A DNA stretch of 64,000 nt, taken from the NCBI GenBank assembly GCA_963965975.1, contig OZ014416.1, forward strand, positions 3,782,001-3,846,000, written 5' to 3'. Shown one piece after another: positions 48,974-60,999 of the stretch. A program made the translations under genes and the position numbers. The stretch's first letter is position 1. Each line of letters starts with the position of its first letter. This stretch comes from Xestospongia bergquistia (taxonomy: Eukaryota; Porifera; Demospongiae; Haplosclerida; Petrosiidae). The notes below the pieces were generated by a model. The model searched no databases, was not told the origin of the DNA, and saw only the letters and a list, made by a program, of their open reading frames with translations.

Positions 48974-50692
48974 CCCTTTGACGCACGCGGATGCAAAATT
49001 GCATCCACCCGGGCAGTTCGAACTCGGGCGCGGATGCAAATTTGCATCCATCACTGTGAACACCTTTCAAGCAACTTATTCTTTTGTAAAACGCGAACTA
49101 ATCTTGTCAAAGCATCATTACTGTATTCTATCTAACTGGCAATGGCTCAATCTAACAGAAGAAGCGAGCGCTTACCCCCTCATTCCGAGTTTTTTGATCG
49201 AGTACATTGATGGTATTCCTAGCGAGAATTAGGATGATGATTTGATGGCTGCGTGGACAATCCTTTAATCCTCAATGATGGAGAAGCAGAAGCAACCAGT
49301 TCTTTTCAGAGCTATTCCACCAGACATAGCCCCACCCAATTAAGATAATGAGCATTCCATCAGCTACAATATTAGTGATACTGATGGAGGCAACACCAGC
49401 TCCCTCCATTCCATTCGTCTATCCCATGCACTCACTTTCTACTAAGCCTACACCTACTTTAGCTCAAATGTTCTCAGCAACTACACCTATCAGTACTGTT
49501 ACTCCTGAGCAACTACTTATAAGTCCTATCAATCCTTGTCATCGACAACAAGACCAAACACCTCTTACTTGTAAACCTGATAGGTACTTATATAATACAT
49601 GGTTATTACACAGAAATTGTAAATAATAATAATCTTTTACAGTACATGCATTTACTGCTGCACCAGGCATCACTGATAACACCATGCGCACACCATTGGC
49701 GTTTTTCAATCAGTTCTTTACTTCTAAAGTGAAAGATCTCATTTATACTGCGACAGTCCAATTTGCTGACAAGAGCTTGCATCATCCGAGGAATACCTGG
49801 ATATGCATCGTCATGCACGTGGTAATGAGTGGAGAAGAAACCCTATGGACAGAAGTGAAGTCAATCCTTTCTTGGCAATCATTATAACAATGGGTGTTGT
49901 TGGTTATCCAACTTTGAGGTAATTATATAAAAAGGCTAATTTAATTGTATTCATTCTCTGGTAATTAATTCATTGTCTGGTAATAATGTTCATTGTATTT
50001 TAATAATATTATAAATCATCACCAATCATTATCAGAGAAGGAATATTGTTACCAAAGAATATGAATATGAAAGCTTTATTATAAAGTACAGGTTATTAGC
50101 TTTATTAGCTAAACAACTATGAATTTTATTAGCTCTTTTCTAATAAACTTTAGGCATTTGTAATTAGAAGTACATATAGTATACATAATTAGATCTTACT
50201 GGAGTATGAAGTGGTCATTTTACAACGAGTCATTCACAGCAATTATGTCTGGTAGAAGATTCGAGTTATTAATGAAGTACTTTCATTTAAATGATTCAAC
50301 TAAAATGCCAGAACGAGGTAGCACCAACTATGATAAGTTGTACAAGATCCATCCTCTACTTGACCTTATCGTTACAGCGTTTAAATGAGCCTACACACCA
50401 GAAAAAAATATATCAGTGGACGAGAGTATTATAGGATTCATAGGGAGGCTTAGTTGGATTCAATATATGGCAAAAAGGCCTACTACGTAGGGGATCAAAG
50501 TCTGGGTAGCTGCACGATGTAAGATATGCAAAACATCTTTACATGTACATGAATGTTTTGAGATTTACCATACTAAAATTCACTACGATCAACCCTTACT
50601 CAATATTCAGACTTCAAATCTTTCTTCATGTACTATATCATGTACTATATATTTATATATATATATCATCTACTCCTGATAATAAGAAACCA

Positions 50693-50728
<36 letters not shown>

Positions 50729-51594
50729 GTTATCTACTGATAACAAGAAACCACAAATACACACCTTACATTATACATACACTAGCAAACATTTATAATA
50801 TTGCCACTCTTTGCCTGACTATATGTTGTGTCTATATGTAGATACTTCTCTCTTGGCTGTGTGTATGTGCACACACACACATACACTTACATTATACATA
50901 CACTAGTAAACAGTTACAATATATTACCACACTTTGCCTGACTGTATGTTGTGTCTATACATACATGCTTTTCTTCCTGCCTGTGTCTTTGTGTGTGTGC
51001 GTTAGTGCTGTGTAAGATACTATACTCACCTAGTTATAAATCATCCAAAACGAAGATTAGAAGACCCATTTTAAGTTTATAATACTATAAGTGAAGAAAC
51101 GGCAGGGAGAATACTACAAGAAACAAAAAAGTACTTCAGTCAATTTGCTTTCTTCTCCGATCGAAAGCTCCACCCAAATAAATTGACAGGATGTGATTGT
51201 GTCATTATGAGATGTGTCCAAGAAGACTTTCGTTGTGCACTTAGTTTACATCGTTTGGCTTAGAACAGTGTCAACAGACTCCCCACACAATGAATAAATC
51301 AACTGTATGTTCATAAAGATGATCACTCGAGTTCTACTGCTTCAGAACTGGCTTCGAAATGTAAGCGTTTTTTGTCGTAGTATACTGCAGAGTTTAGATT
51401 TCATTTTATGGCTTTTCTTGTTGTTAAGGTAACAACAACAGCCTACCTACACCCTCACACTAGCTACTAACGTGAAAGCGTCGTCTTGTTGCTACAGTAA
51501 GCTTTTAAAGCGTTGCTATTGTTGAAAAAAACATTATTTAAAAGTAGCCGCCCATGGGCGTGATTACAATTAATTTGCCCCGCCCGTCAAAGGG
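48974..51594 (+). mobile_element. piggyBac-like element, copy C, complete ends
   Basis: TTAA at 48970-48973 then CCCTTTGACGCACGC; at the right end GCCCGTCAAAGGG then TTAA at 51595-51598. The ends are therefore inverted repeats starting CCCTTTGACG with TTAA duplications, as expected for piggyBac. Two hairpins follow the left end, GGATGCAA-AA-TTGCATCC and the perfect palindrome GGATGCAAATTTGCATCC. Length 2621 bp. It contains a broken transposase and a (CA)n tract (about 50697-50726). Confidence 0.93.
49143..50520 (+). pseudogene. piggyBac-type transposase, copy C, broken
   Basis: An ATG at about 49143 begins MAQSNRRSERLPP, comparable to the N-terminus of copy A; a frameshift follows at a T-run near 49190. 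A Pro/Ser/Thr-rich frame (49348-49626) leads to AAPGITDNTMRTPLAFFNQF at about 49660, FYNESFTAIMSGRRFELLMK at about 50215, and NISVDESIIGFIGRLSW (first catalytic Asp) near 50408, with a TAG at about 50489. The parts after GIKVWVAARC, including the second and third acids and the zinc domain, are missing. Internally deleted and non-functional. Confidence 0.85.
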
Positions 51595-51598
51595 TTAA

Positions 51599-52085
51599 CT
51601 AAACTCACCATTGCCACTTTCTTATTTGTAGAATTTATTTTTTCAAGAGATTAGAAGTATTTGATAAGGTGCTATTTTTGCACATTACGAACGTTTTAGC
51701 GCTATATTCAATATTGTCCAGTAAAAATGGTACTTTTATTTGGCTAATGGTTGATTAAGGCATTACAAACATTTGTTGATCATTTGTCTTTTGTGCATAT
51801 TGCTAAAAATAGAGAAAAGGGAGCTTCATTACTGCATTGTCAAAATAACTTAAATCCCAACTTATGTATTGTTAGTACTCATCAATAGACCTGATTTAAT
51901 AACATTATTTAATATATTTGGGTTGATGTAGCCAGCACTTTACCATGACTGTTTGATTTTATAGAGATAAGGTGAGCTTGTATTCACTTCTTAACTTTTT
52001 TCTGGAGCAGAAGAAATTCCTCCCATGGGATTTCCATGTGATCCTGTAATGTATTTTAATGCTTAGTGATTTTTTTGTTAGTAGG
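51599..52085. other. No gene recognised
   Basis: AT-rich flank of piggyBac copy C without open frames or repeats of note. Confidence 0.4.
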
Positions 52086-52089
52086 TATA

Positions 52090-52420
52090 TTGTGTAGTGG
52101 TTGCTAGTCGATAAACTGTAGACGTTGTTAGTAGATAGACTATAGAGGTTGCTAGTAAGTAGGCTACATTGTAGAGGTTGCTAGTAGATAGACTGTATAG
52201 GCTGCTAGTGGTTATGTATACATTGCCTGCAGAAGTCTCTTGTAAGTAGATTGTAGTGGTTGCTAGTAGAAAATTTGTTGAGGCTTTTAGTAGAAAGACT
52301 GTAGAAGTTGCTAGTAGGTAGGTTTATAAAGGCAAGTAGTAGATAGACTTTAGAAACTGCTATAGTAGATGGACTGTAGAGGTTGCCAGTAGATAGATTG
52401 TAAATGTAGAGGAACCATAA
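52090..52420 (+). repeat. Degenerate minisatellite of about 28-35 bp
   Basis: About ten irregular copies of GTTGCTAGTAGATAGACTGT with AGAG. Open frames on the minus strand across it are artefacts of the repeat. Confidence 0.85.
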
Positions 52421-53611
52421 GCTTAGACGTTGATTCAGGAAAGTTAGAAAGAAATGTGGTTGTAAAATCCACAGTGGCCATAATATTTGTGCCAATAGCG
52501 GCAACACTGTGTTCATGATATTTGATATACACATACAATACAGGTAGAAGGTACACATATCTTATTGTCTTGTAATTTTTATGTTTTACTGAAGAATGAA
52601 GTGTTCTGATATAATTACATTTTCTTAACTACAGTAATTGATCAATAAATGTATAGGGTTGATTTTGCTAAAAATAAATGTCTTCATGATTTTGGTATAA
52701 AATTAAATCAGGAGATAACATAAATTGTCGGAGTCCTGGTTGCAGTAGTATAGAGACAAAAAATGTTACTCCAGAAAAAAAATTTGAGAGAGAATCAATT
52801 CTTTGAAGGAATTAAGAATGTTGAGTGTTGGGGAATTATGAAATAGATATTTTTTGAAAGTGTAGTCTAGTAAGAATAATACTATAATATATATCATTCC
52901 ACCTGGCATGTTTGCATCTTATAACTAGGTAGTACTAAATTTGCTTTGAATTATTTTTATGTACATACACATGTATTGCATATGTTAGCTTCGCATCATA
53001 TTCTGCAACAATTTGTAATCTTGTGAAGACTTTGACAAGTACTATCTAGAAAGGCCATCTTCAATTGTAAAGATTATTTGGGATGGTGCTATTGGAATTG
53101 GGTAATTGACTTTGAACACACAAAGACCATAGCTGATCAAATATACATGAAAAGCACATACTTCTGCTATGAAAAACTTTCAAAATTAACTTAAATTAGG
53201 TGGCACAAATTCATTCATTTTAAAGGACTTTAAGATAAATTTTAAAATAATATATTTATGTACATAAAGATTCCAGGAGCTACACGAGTGACATCTCAAC
53301 TTCAATTATATGTATAGCTTTCTTAGAAATAGGCACATTAAAGAGATGTTTACATGGAGATAAAATAAATTTGTCTATACCAGCTGTAAGACAAATGCTC
53401 TATATTAAGGGTACTACCCTCTCCTCTTGCTAGATTTGTTAAGATGAAAATAAAATATAAAGAACGGGTCAAATCATGAAAAAGAAATAAATAAAATTCA
53501 AATTTAACTTTTCTAAATTCCTTTTAAATTTTAACAAAATCCCAAACAACGTTGTTGCCTTAAACACAGATTTGACAAGAAAACGATATTTATTAATTGC
53601 TATCCTTGGGC
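52421..53611. other. No gene recognised
   Basis: AT-rich sequence; neither strand shows a coding frame or splice-bounded exon that I can support. Confidence 0.4.
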
Positions 53612-53619
53612 CTTGGCTG

Positions 53620-54474
53620 CATAGGCGTATTTAGACCCGGGCCAGCACGGGCTTTGCCCGGGTAACCAGACCAAAATTAATTACATTTTTTCAAAGATAA
53701 ATTTATTGCTTTTATTTACACGAAAAGATTAACCACTAATACATGCCATGTATGACTTCACAGTTAGCAATTAGCACCTCTTTTATGAACTGTGATCTGA
53801 GTCAGACTGAGTGCCAATATGAAAAGACTCTTGTAGACTTGGGCCTCTAGTAATAGTAGCAGTAGTGGTGTAGGCTGGTCCATCAAAAAAATCATACAAT
53901 GTTCCAGAGAGTGAGGAATATGACAGTGGAAATGACAACAATGAAGAAATTGACAGAGAAATTAGAGGATTAAATGATCAAGATGGCTAGCTGTAAATTT
54001 AATAACGAAGTAGTTTGAAATTATTCTTTCTACTTTTCTTGTACTCTGCAGACACAGATGGTGATGGTATTGATCTACAGATTCATAGGGTATAGGTAAT
54101 GATATATCCACAATACCAGGAGTTAACGTACATGTACATGTTGGTGATGTAGCATCAACCTCAAGCCGAGAGTAGATGGTCCTGCAGACATAGCTAAAGA
54201 TAAATCCGAAAAGCCTATTCAACCAGTCGGCATTGATTTTCCACTTTCTGTTTTAGTCGATTGTTTAAACCTAGATGGTACCAAGCAACAGTAGGTTTTC
54301 TAGTATAGCAATCCAAATGATGCATTCATTCAGAACGGGTTCAGGGACAGGAAACATACCATGTTTTTGGTTGAGTAAAAGTTTAAAATTGTTAATAACT
54401 ATTAATAACTACTAATTCATAATGATGAATAATTAATAAGCCCTAGTACTTTTAGAGACCTAGATACGCCTATG
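53620..54474 (+). mobile_element. 855-bp inverted-repeat element with 8-bp duplication
   Basis: The ends CATAGGCGTATTTAGACC and, reversed, CATAGGCGTATCTAGGTC are flanked by a perfect CTTGGCTG duplication (53612-53619 and 54475-54482). The 8-bp duplication suggests hAT or a related superfamily. The interior has an acidic stretch on the plus strand (EYDSGNDNNE near 53917) and an 86-codon minus-strand frame (53962-54222), neither recognisable as transposase. Confidence 0.85.
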
Positions 54475-54584
54475 CTTGGCTGATTTTGTACTGTCCAGGA
54501 GTTTGTCCCTGCTCACCCACTCTATTGACATTCCTCAGGTACTAGAAAACCACGCCTTATTAAATATTTGTGGTTTCAAGTGTT

Positions 54585-54680
54585 TTGATAGGGTGGAGCT
54601 GCAGTTGCTGTATACGGAAAACTTACAACAACATTGTATATAGGGTGGAGCTGCAGATACGGAAAACTTACAACATTGTG
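54585..54680 (+). repeat. Short direct duplication
   Basis: GGGTGGAGCTGCAG, ATACGGAAAACTTACAACA and ATTGT occur twice about 55 bp apart. Confidence 0.7.
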
Positions 54681-55106
54681 TGTAGACAGAACATTCTTTC
54701 GATTTAGCTAATATATTATAAATGATAGCTAATTAAATCCTTTCTAAACAGTTTGTTTACTAATTTTTTTAAAAATCACTTTTCATATTTTCTTTAAAAA
54801 AATTTTTTTAGCATAACCTTGTTAGTATAAACAATAATCAAGAAACTAGCACTGCAGTTACTGGTCTCCAGGAACGTTTGTCCTTAATTTCTTACACTAG
54901 ATTGTTTTGCATACAAATTTAAAAAACATTAGGTTATTATAAACATTTACATGAATTTTATTACCGAGTTAAAAATAGTGACAAGCTTCACATTCTTATT
55001 TGCAAATATAAAATCATAATGACTTGTAATATACAAGGTGACAACATCATTCAATGTGACTTCTTAATATACATCATTACAATGGTTCACAAAAAATGGA
55101 CTCAAT

Positions 55107-55398
55107 AGCCAGCAATAAGGGGAAATGTACTAAAATGAACAAATGGCCTTGTTGCTGGGTGGGAAAGACACACCCATATCAAAACAACTGACGATAGTAT
55201 TTGTACTAACCTGACACACTTGAATATCATATCGTCGTTCACATTCAAAGTCTCAAAAGCCAGCAATAAGAGGAAATGTACTAAAAAATGAACAAATGGC
55301 CTTATTGCTGGGTGGGAAAGACACACCCATATCAAAACAACTGACGATAGTATTTGTACTAACCTGACACACTTGAATATCATATCGTCGTTCACATT
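55107..55398 (-). repeat. 151-bp tandem duplication with possible exon
   Basis: Two near-identical copies offset by exactly 151 bp, starting AGCCAGCAATAAG at 55107 and 55258. On the minus strand each contains a short segment reading ECERRYDIQVCQ followed by GTTAGT, a plausible exon end. Its parent gene, if any, is not identified. Confidence 0.7.
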
Positions 55399-55571
55399 CA
55401 TAGCACTGGAGTTGTGCTTTAGACCTAACAAGGCTTTTGAAAATCAAACCAGCAACCTATGTAGGATAAACTGTGTCCTCCAGTTATTGCATGTAACACC
55501 CCTGGCAAAACATCTGTGTGGAAATTAGAAACCCCAAACTTTGTTGAAGCATTGATGAATTATTTTAATAG

Positions 55572-55814
55572 GTATACCACAAGCAGAATTAACACCAGTA
55601 CAGAAAGAATACTTAAACATTGAGTGTGCAGTAGAAGATAACGTTGTTAATTCACAGATGATAACAGTACTCATTTATTTCTAGGCAATATGATATAATA
55701 TATGTAATTTAATAGACATTGATGACATCAACACACATAGATTTTGGTGGCCAGAATGATGTAATAGAAGGAATAGAATTACTTGATGATCCCTTACTGT
55801 TCAATCAATGGAGG
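55572..55814 (+). CDS. Two possible upstream exons of the USP/Ulp1-like gene
   Basis: After TTTTAATAG a frame reads IPQAELTPVQKEYLNIECAV to about 55664, where a weak donor follows. After TTTAATAG a second one (55715-55814) contains HIDFGGQNDVIEGIELLDD and ends LLFNQW at a GTAATA donor. A further candidate exon at about 55873-55928 reads NCLICIQSLRNN. The joins between these and the well-phased exons from 56405 are unresolved, and a 91-codon minus-strand frame overlaps at 56004-56279. Assignment to the same gene is inferred. Confidence 0.45.
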
Positions 55815-56404
55815 TAATAGAGATTTAAGAAATATACAACTGTAATCAAGTAAGATGTTTGTCTAATTAACAGAAACTGTTTAATATGTATACAATCACT
55901 GAGAAACAATGTCCTATCTGCAAGGAGGTCTGTTATAGTGTGTGTCGTTTATATTAACAATTAGATAGATGTTGGAGAAGAGTACACAAAAATACTACTA
56001 ATTTCAGTAGTGGACATAAAGAAGACCGCATATCAGAATTGTGGTGGAAGAAAATATCTTGTTAATCAGATGAATCATCCCATCATTTGTAAGCTGTTTA
56101 TTGTGGACAATAATGTCATAATAAAGCCTACAATGCATACCTTGCAATAAACGTCTAATGACTGTTAGCACAAAAGTTGCTTCATTACCTGATGTACAGA
56201 TAATAGGCATTTCTCGAAACACACATTCAAGTAAAAAATCAAACAAGCCATTGTTGCTACAAGAGTAAGATGCAGGCAATGTAATCCATCTGATATTATA
56301 TCTGATAGGTCAATTACAATTGAAAGTACTACCAGACATGATTACACCTCAAGAACTTACAGATTACTTGGAAAAGCTATCCTTTTAATCTTCCTTCCAT
56401 TTAG

Positions 56405-57017
56405 GTTCATCATGGACATCCATCCAACATCTGTAGATACAGGTCACTGTAAGTTATTATACAGCTATAAGATACCTACATTAAAACAAACACAATAGAC
56501 ACTGCATTAGTGAAAACACCAGGTGGAGAATGGATTGAATATGATGACAATAATGTAAATACTAACTACGATTACAACAGAAATATAGATTACATTTCAG
56601 TGAGTAAAGATAATGAAAACAATGCATCATTATGATTACCTCTTAGAGAAATGTATGTCTAGCTATATACAAGTCTGATGAGTCTGAGGTTAGCATGCAA
56701 TTATTGTATATCACATAATACATATTGTAATTCATTTTGCTAACTATAGACTGTATTAAAAGTGATTGATTGTCCACCAATTTTAACATGGAGCGAAGTC
56801 AGTCTGTTATTAAAAATGTGCATACTTTACTGTTATAATATTTCTATCAGAGTCCACTTGCTGTTGTTAATGAAGACAAGGAAATAGTAAGTGCATTGCT
56901 AGCAAAGAATTTATTCTATATATTTGAATAAAGGACTGGAAAGAGATTAAGGCACCATACAATACTTTACAGCCAGGAGTGTGGCTAACTGCAAAAGCAA
57001 ACAGTGTATATATTATG

Positions 57018-57066
<49 letters not shown>

Positions 57067-58699
57067 CAGTATATATAATAGTATATACTTGTGTAGGTGA
57101 TAATGAATTACTTAATATTGTTAGCAAAAGATGTAAGTCAAATCATTTTACATGCACGTCACAGAAATTGTTAAAACAAGAGAAACATAGCCATTGTCAA
57201 CTCCACATTCCTTCCATTATTAAGAGCAAGAGGCTTTAGTGGTGTTATAAAATATGTAAGGCTTTTACAATTTTAACAAAGTATGAAAAGTAATAAATTA
57301 TAGGGCAAAAATCTGTTAGAGAAAGACATGATCATATTTCCTATTCATTGTCCGCAACATTGGATTCTCATCGTCAGTGCCTTAATCAACACAATATATG
57401 TTTGGGATACATTACATAGGTTGTTGATGTAAATGATAAGGTCATATATGAAGTTCATTCATATCATAATAGTCGGCCTCATTTAATAAATAGCATATGG
57501 TAAGAAATTATTACATAAGATAACATTTAAAAAAAAACATAGGCTATATTTGTGTACATTGTCAAAGTTTAAACTATCCGTTAGTAAGTGGAGATACTAT
57601 CATTCCAAAGTACATTACACATCCGCAAATGTACTTTTATGGTACTTATATACACACAGATGTGCAACAGTGGACACATGCCATGACATCTACAGAAATG
57701 TATATATATGTAAGGTATGTGAAAAGCATAGCTAAGATTTAACATTTACATTAGTCAATTAAACTTAACAGTATGTGGCAAGTTATCTCAGATTATCATA
57801 TGATGAGGATGATTTTGAGGTAGAGACTGTTTATTACATGTTGACATTATTTTTAAAAAATAGCTGACAACTTACAAGAAATGGATCCTTAAAATTAGGT
57901 ATGCTGTTCATGAAATGAGTACACTCATTATACATTAATACATTGCCTGTTAATATCTAGCTGTTCAGTAGCAGAAGTGCATATGGAAAATGTTCCACCA
58001 GATTATATAGAAACCATCAAAACTTATGTCAACTCAGGTACATAATAAATTACATAAATACTGAGTGATTATAATTTCAATCTTTGGTAACTTTAGGCTG
58101 GGATGGAGACAATGAAGTTAATTATATAATGGATCGTAAGCATACTGTTCTATAAATTATATGTTGTGATTGATATTTAGTAGAAGATTTAGAGGACAAT
58201 GACATACTACTTCCATCATTTACATCTGAACCAGTAATAGATAAGGATGATATATTTTGTACTGAACAAAAATGGGGCAAGGAATTTTACCTTAAAAGTT
58301 ATCCAAACTTCAGACGTGACAAATCAGATCAGTATGTTTTTCATATATGTGAATACTATAGATAATATTCTATCATTGTATCAGTGACTGCATATTTACA
58401 AGAGGGTTCATTAGAACAACAATCAAAGCAAATGAAGTATGTTTACAAATATCATATAAAATTCATGTTTTTATGATACAAAATAGCACACAATCAGACA
58501 ACTATTAAATGGAGAATGTTATAGTGACTTTGTTAAAGTACAGTATGTGGATGATGATTGGCCAATTGACCTTGATGATATGGTGAGAATATCAGTCTAA
58601 CAAACAATTACTTCATACAGTTTCATGTAGGTAATGGAAATTAATTACTATTTACTTGCTTTGGCGAGTGATTGTCTAAAAAACCTGTTTTCTATTTAA
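56405..58699 (+). CDS. Multi-exon gene: USP-like histidine box plus Ulp1-like domain
   Basis: Nineteen exons can be phased without a stop: 56405-56448, 56499-56599, 56750-56797, 56851-56886, 56934-57005, 57097-57132, 57181-57255, 57304-57372, 57420-57499, 57543-57583, 57660-57709, 57772-57819, 57864-57898, 57961-58037, 58097-58135, 58181-58331, 58385-58436, 58487-58582 and 58631-58699 (TAA). All introns are GT-AG, most 45-75 bp, the longest about 150. About 405 codons; the 5' end is missing. Exons 1-2 give DTGHYTALVKTPGGEWIEYD, the C19 ubiquitin-specific-protease His/Asp box. Exons 5-12 follow a C48 (Ulp1/SENP) fold: LQPGVWLT, VIMNYLILLA, FPIHCPQHWILI with the catalytic His, VVDVNDKVIYEVHSYH where the Asp position appears to be His, and STEMYIYYVASYL where the Cys-Gly motif is absent. 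Exons 18-19 (DDWPIDLDDM, MEINYYLLALAS) may start a second such domain. Likely an inactive or divergent SUMO/ubiquitin-protease fold; function unknown. Confidence 0.75.
57017..57063. repeat. (TA)n microsatellite within an intron
   Basis: Alternating AT tract between the exons ending at 57005 and starting at 57097. It makes this one of the longer introns of the gene. Confidence 0.95.
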
Positions 58700-59570
58700 A
58701 TGATTTTATGAAATCAATTGTCTGGCCACAGGTAATTCCAGATAATAAGTCGTAACCTATAACCTCATTGAATTATACTTACAGATTCTCACTTTGTCAA
58801 TAACGGAGAAATTTCACTTTTCACATGAAAAGGCAGTTAAGTGCCTTGTACAAAGACAGCTTCCCTGTATCCAAACACAAAGTTCTTGATTTTAAGTTAT
58901 TAACTTGAACTCTATTGTAGTGATAGAAACGACATATTGCTGTATTTTAATATGAATCTGATAGTCATATTGATCAAATTTGTACTGAAATGCTTTGAAA
59001 GAAAGTCAGAAATTTGAATATTAATTGGAAACCCTGAAGTTATATTGGACTTACAAACCAATCTTAAGCCAATAAGAGTCTCATATCCTACAACATAAGC
59101 ACTTGATGCACAATCAATAATGCTTTGAGCAGAGTATACTACACTAATGTTTGCTATTGCTGCCTAGGCATCAATACAAAAACACTGACCTTCAGAGATC
59201 TTTCAGTGCAGTCTCATATCCAAAATAATACAAATTTCCTTGTAGCATTGTCATGTGGTGATGAGACATTAATTAGGCATTAATTAGGCTTCTGCAGCAG
59301 CACATACCGCGGTTTTAAGATCCACCTACAGGAATGTGCTGCTAACTTCAACAGACCCTCTCCCAAGTATTATACGAGACTATCTTCAATTTCCTTTAAT
59401 AAGAACAATACGGTCAAGAATATTAAAACGACCACATGAGCTGAGTTCAACTATAATAATTATTATAGTCTCGCGTTGCCAGCCCCTCCCTCTCAGAATT
59501 TTAATTTGTGGTTGGATCAGCCAAATACACTAGGCCAACAGTATGGTTACTTCGGAAGACTCAATTACTT
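58700..59570. other. No confident gene
   Basis: Follows the stop of the USP/Ulp1-like gene. A short frame (59336-59533) may belong to the decayed LINE downstream, but shows no diagnostic motif. Confidence 0.4.
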
Positions 59571-59579
59571 GTAAAACCT

Positions 59580-60372
59580 GACTTCAACTCTGAGGCAAAG
59601 AGGGTCTCTGCTGGCTCTGGGATACAGGTCAGTTCAGATAGATTTGAATATCTTGGAGGTACTTAGCCTATTGGATCTCACAATTCCATAAGACAAATTG
59701 CTAAAAATAAGATTAGTCTTTGGTGTGAAGAGTTTAATTCCCTGAACTTCATCGCTACGTCCCATCCTCATGGGATACAGAAACCGGCTATGTTTGCATT
59801 AGGACAATTTTCTTTCTCAAATTCGATTTGTGGTCCCTTCATTGAACTTATTAACAACCAATCAACATCTGCAAACCCAGTGAACTGTAGCTGGAAACAA
59901 CTCTGGATCAAAACCTTCATTAAAGAAAAGAGAGGAAGTATAAAAAGGATAATGCAGCTTTTTCTTTATAACAAACTAGGCCTATGGATCTTTTCTAATG
60001 AAAACAGTGGGTCCATCTGGCTCTCAGTTTTACCAATCAAATCTCATGGATTCACACTACGTAAGACAGCTTTTCTGGATACATGATATCTCCACTATGG
60101 TTGGTCCTTTAAGAATTCTCCTTCACATTATAATTGTGGCCAACCCTTTACAACTGAGCATGTGCTGTCTTGTTCAATGGGGGGTTCCCTCTATAAGACA
60201 GAACGAAATATGCAACATTACTGCCTCCTTCCTTTCTGAAGTGTGTTACAATGTGTCGATAGAGCCAAGTCTGCAACAACTATCGGGAGAACAGATAGAT
60301 TACAACATAGCAAATACCAGCCCTTATGCTACCTTGACATTGCAGGAAATGTGGTATGGGTGGCCGGTTTGA
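59580..60372 (+). pseudogene. LINE-type reverse transcriptase, C-terminal fragment
   Basis: Matches the pattern of the region after the reverse transcriptase core in a class of LINE-like retroelements common in marine invertebrates. It has SSDRFEYLGG at about 59632, then LSVLPIKSHGFTLRKTAFLD at about 60021, HYGWSFKNSP, a CGQPFTTEHVLSC zinc-like motif at about 60132, and after a frameshift at a G-run VPSIRQNEICNITASFLSEV and EPSLQQLSGE. An in-frame TGA at 60084-60086 and the frameshift at about 60180 disable it. The catalytic core (YxDD) is not present. Confidence 0.75.
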
Positions 60373-60764
60373 GAGATATTTTTTTGATGTACAGATGTTA
60401 ATCGTTTTGTCCCTTTAGACTGTCTCGCTCCACTCGTAGCTGTGTATTGTTGACATGAGGATGATAAAATGCAACAATGTGACCAACGGGTACTTGAGAT
60501 AGAACATTCTACCTTCATCCTACTGATTCTCTCAACTTGTGGACGGATAGGCAAATGTGCAACATCATTCTATAGCATCTCTTCTAAGTGACAAAAGTGA
60601 GACATCCTATAATAAGACCATCGAACAGATTAGATGAAAACTGAATTTTGCTCTATTGCATTCCTCTATTCTCTACATAAGGGGCAGCAGTTTCTCCAAA
60701 TCGAAACCAATTAAAGAGTCTTCAATAGACCTTTAAGTCATATTTTAATAGCTAACTGAGATAT

Positions 60765-60990
60765 AATGATCATTATTATTATTGTTAATTGTTGTTATTA
60801 TTATAATTTCAGGATGCATTATGTCTCTGCCTATGGCTGGTCCAATTTTTAAAAAATAACATTATTATTGTCATTGTTACCATTGTTGTTCTTTTTATTA
60901 TTACTATTATCATTATTATTATCATAGCTATTACTATTATTATTATTTTTATCATCATTATTATTGTTATTATCATTATTAAGTATTACT
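60765..60990 (+). repeat. (ATT)n / (ATC)n low-complexity tract
   Basis: Impure trinucleotide repeat of ATT, ATC and GTT, broken by a short unique stretch around 60805-60870. Confidence 0.9.
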
Positions 60991-60999
60991 ATTATCAGC

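Noticed and set aside
52205-52558. 117- and 68-codon minus-strand frames
   Set aside because: Cover the 30-bp-class minisatellite; Leu/Ser-rich sequence is a by-product.
56004-56279. 91-codon minus-strand frame inside the USP/Ulp1-like locus
   Set aside because: Might be coding, but it opposes a well-supported plus-strand gene, has no recognised motif and no clear splice sites; left unassigned.
57550-57735. 61-codon continuous plus-strand frame
   Set aside because: Runs through an intron of the phased gene model; splitting it at GTAAGT and CACACAG keeps the phase with flanking exons, whereas the unspliced frame does not.
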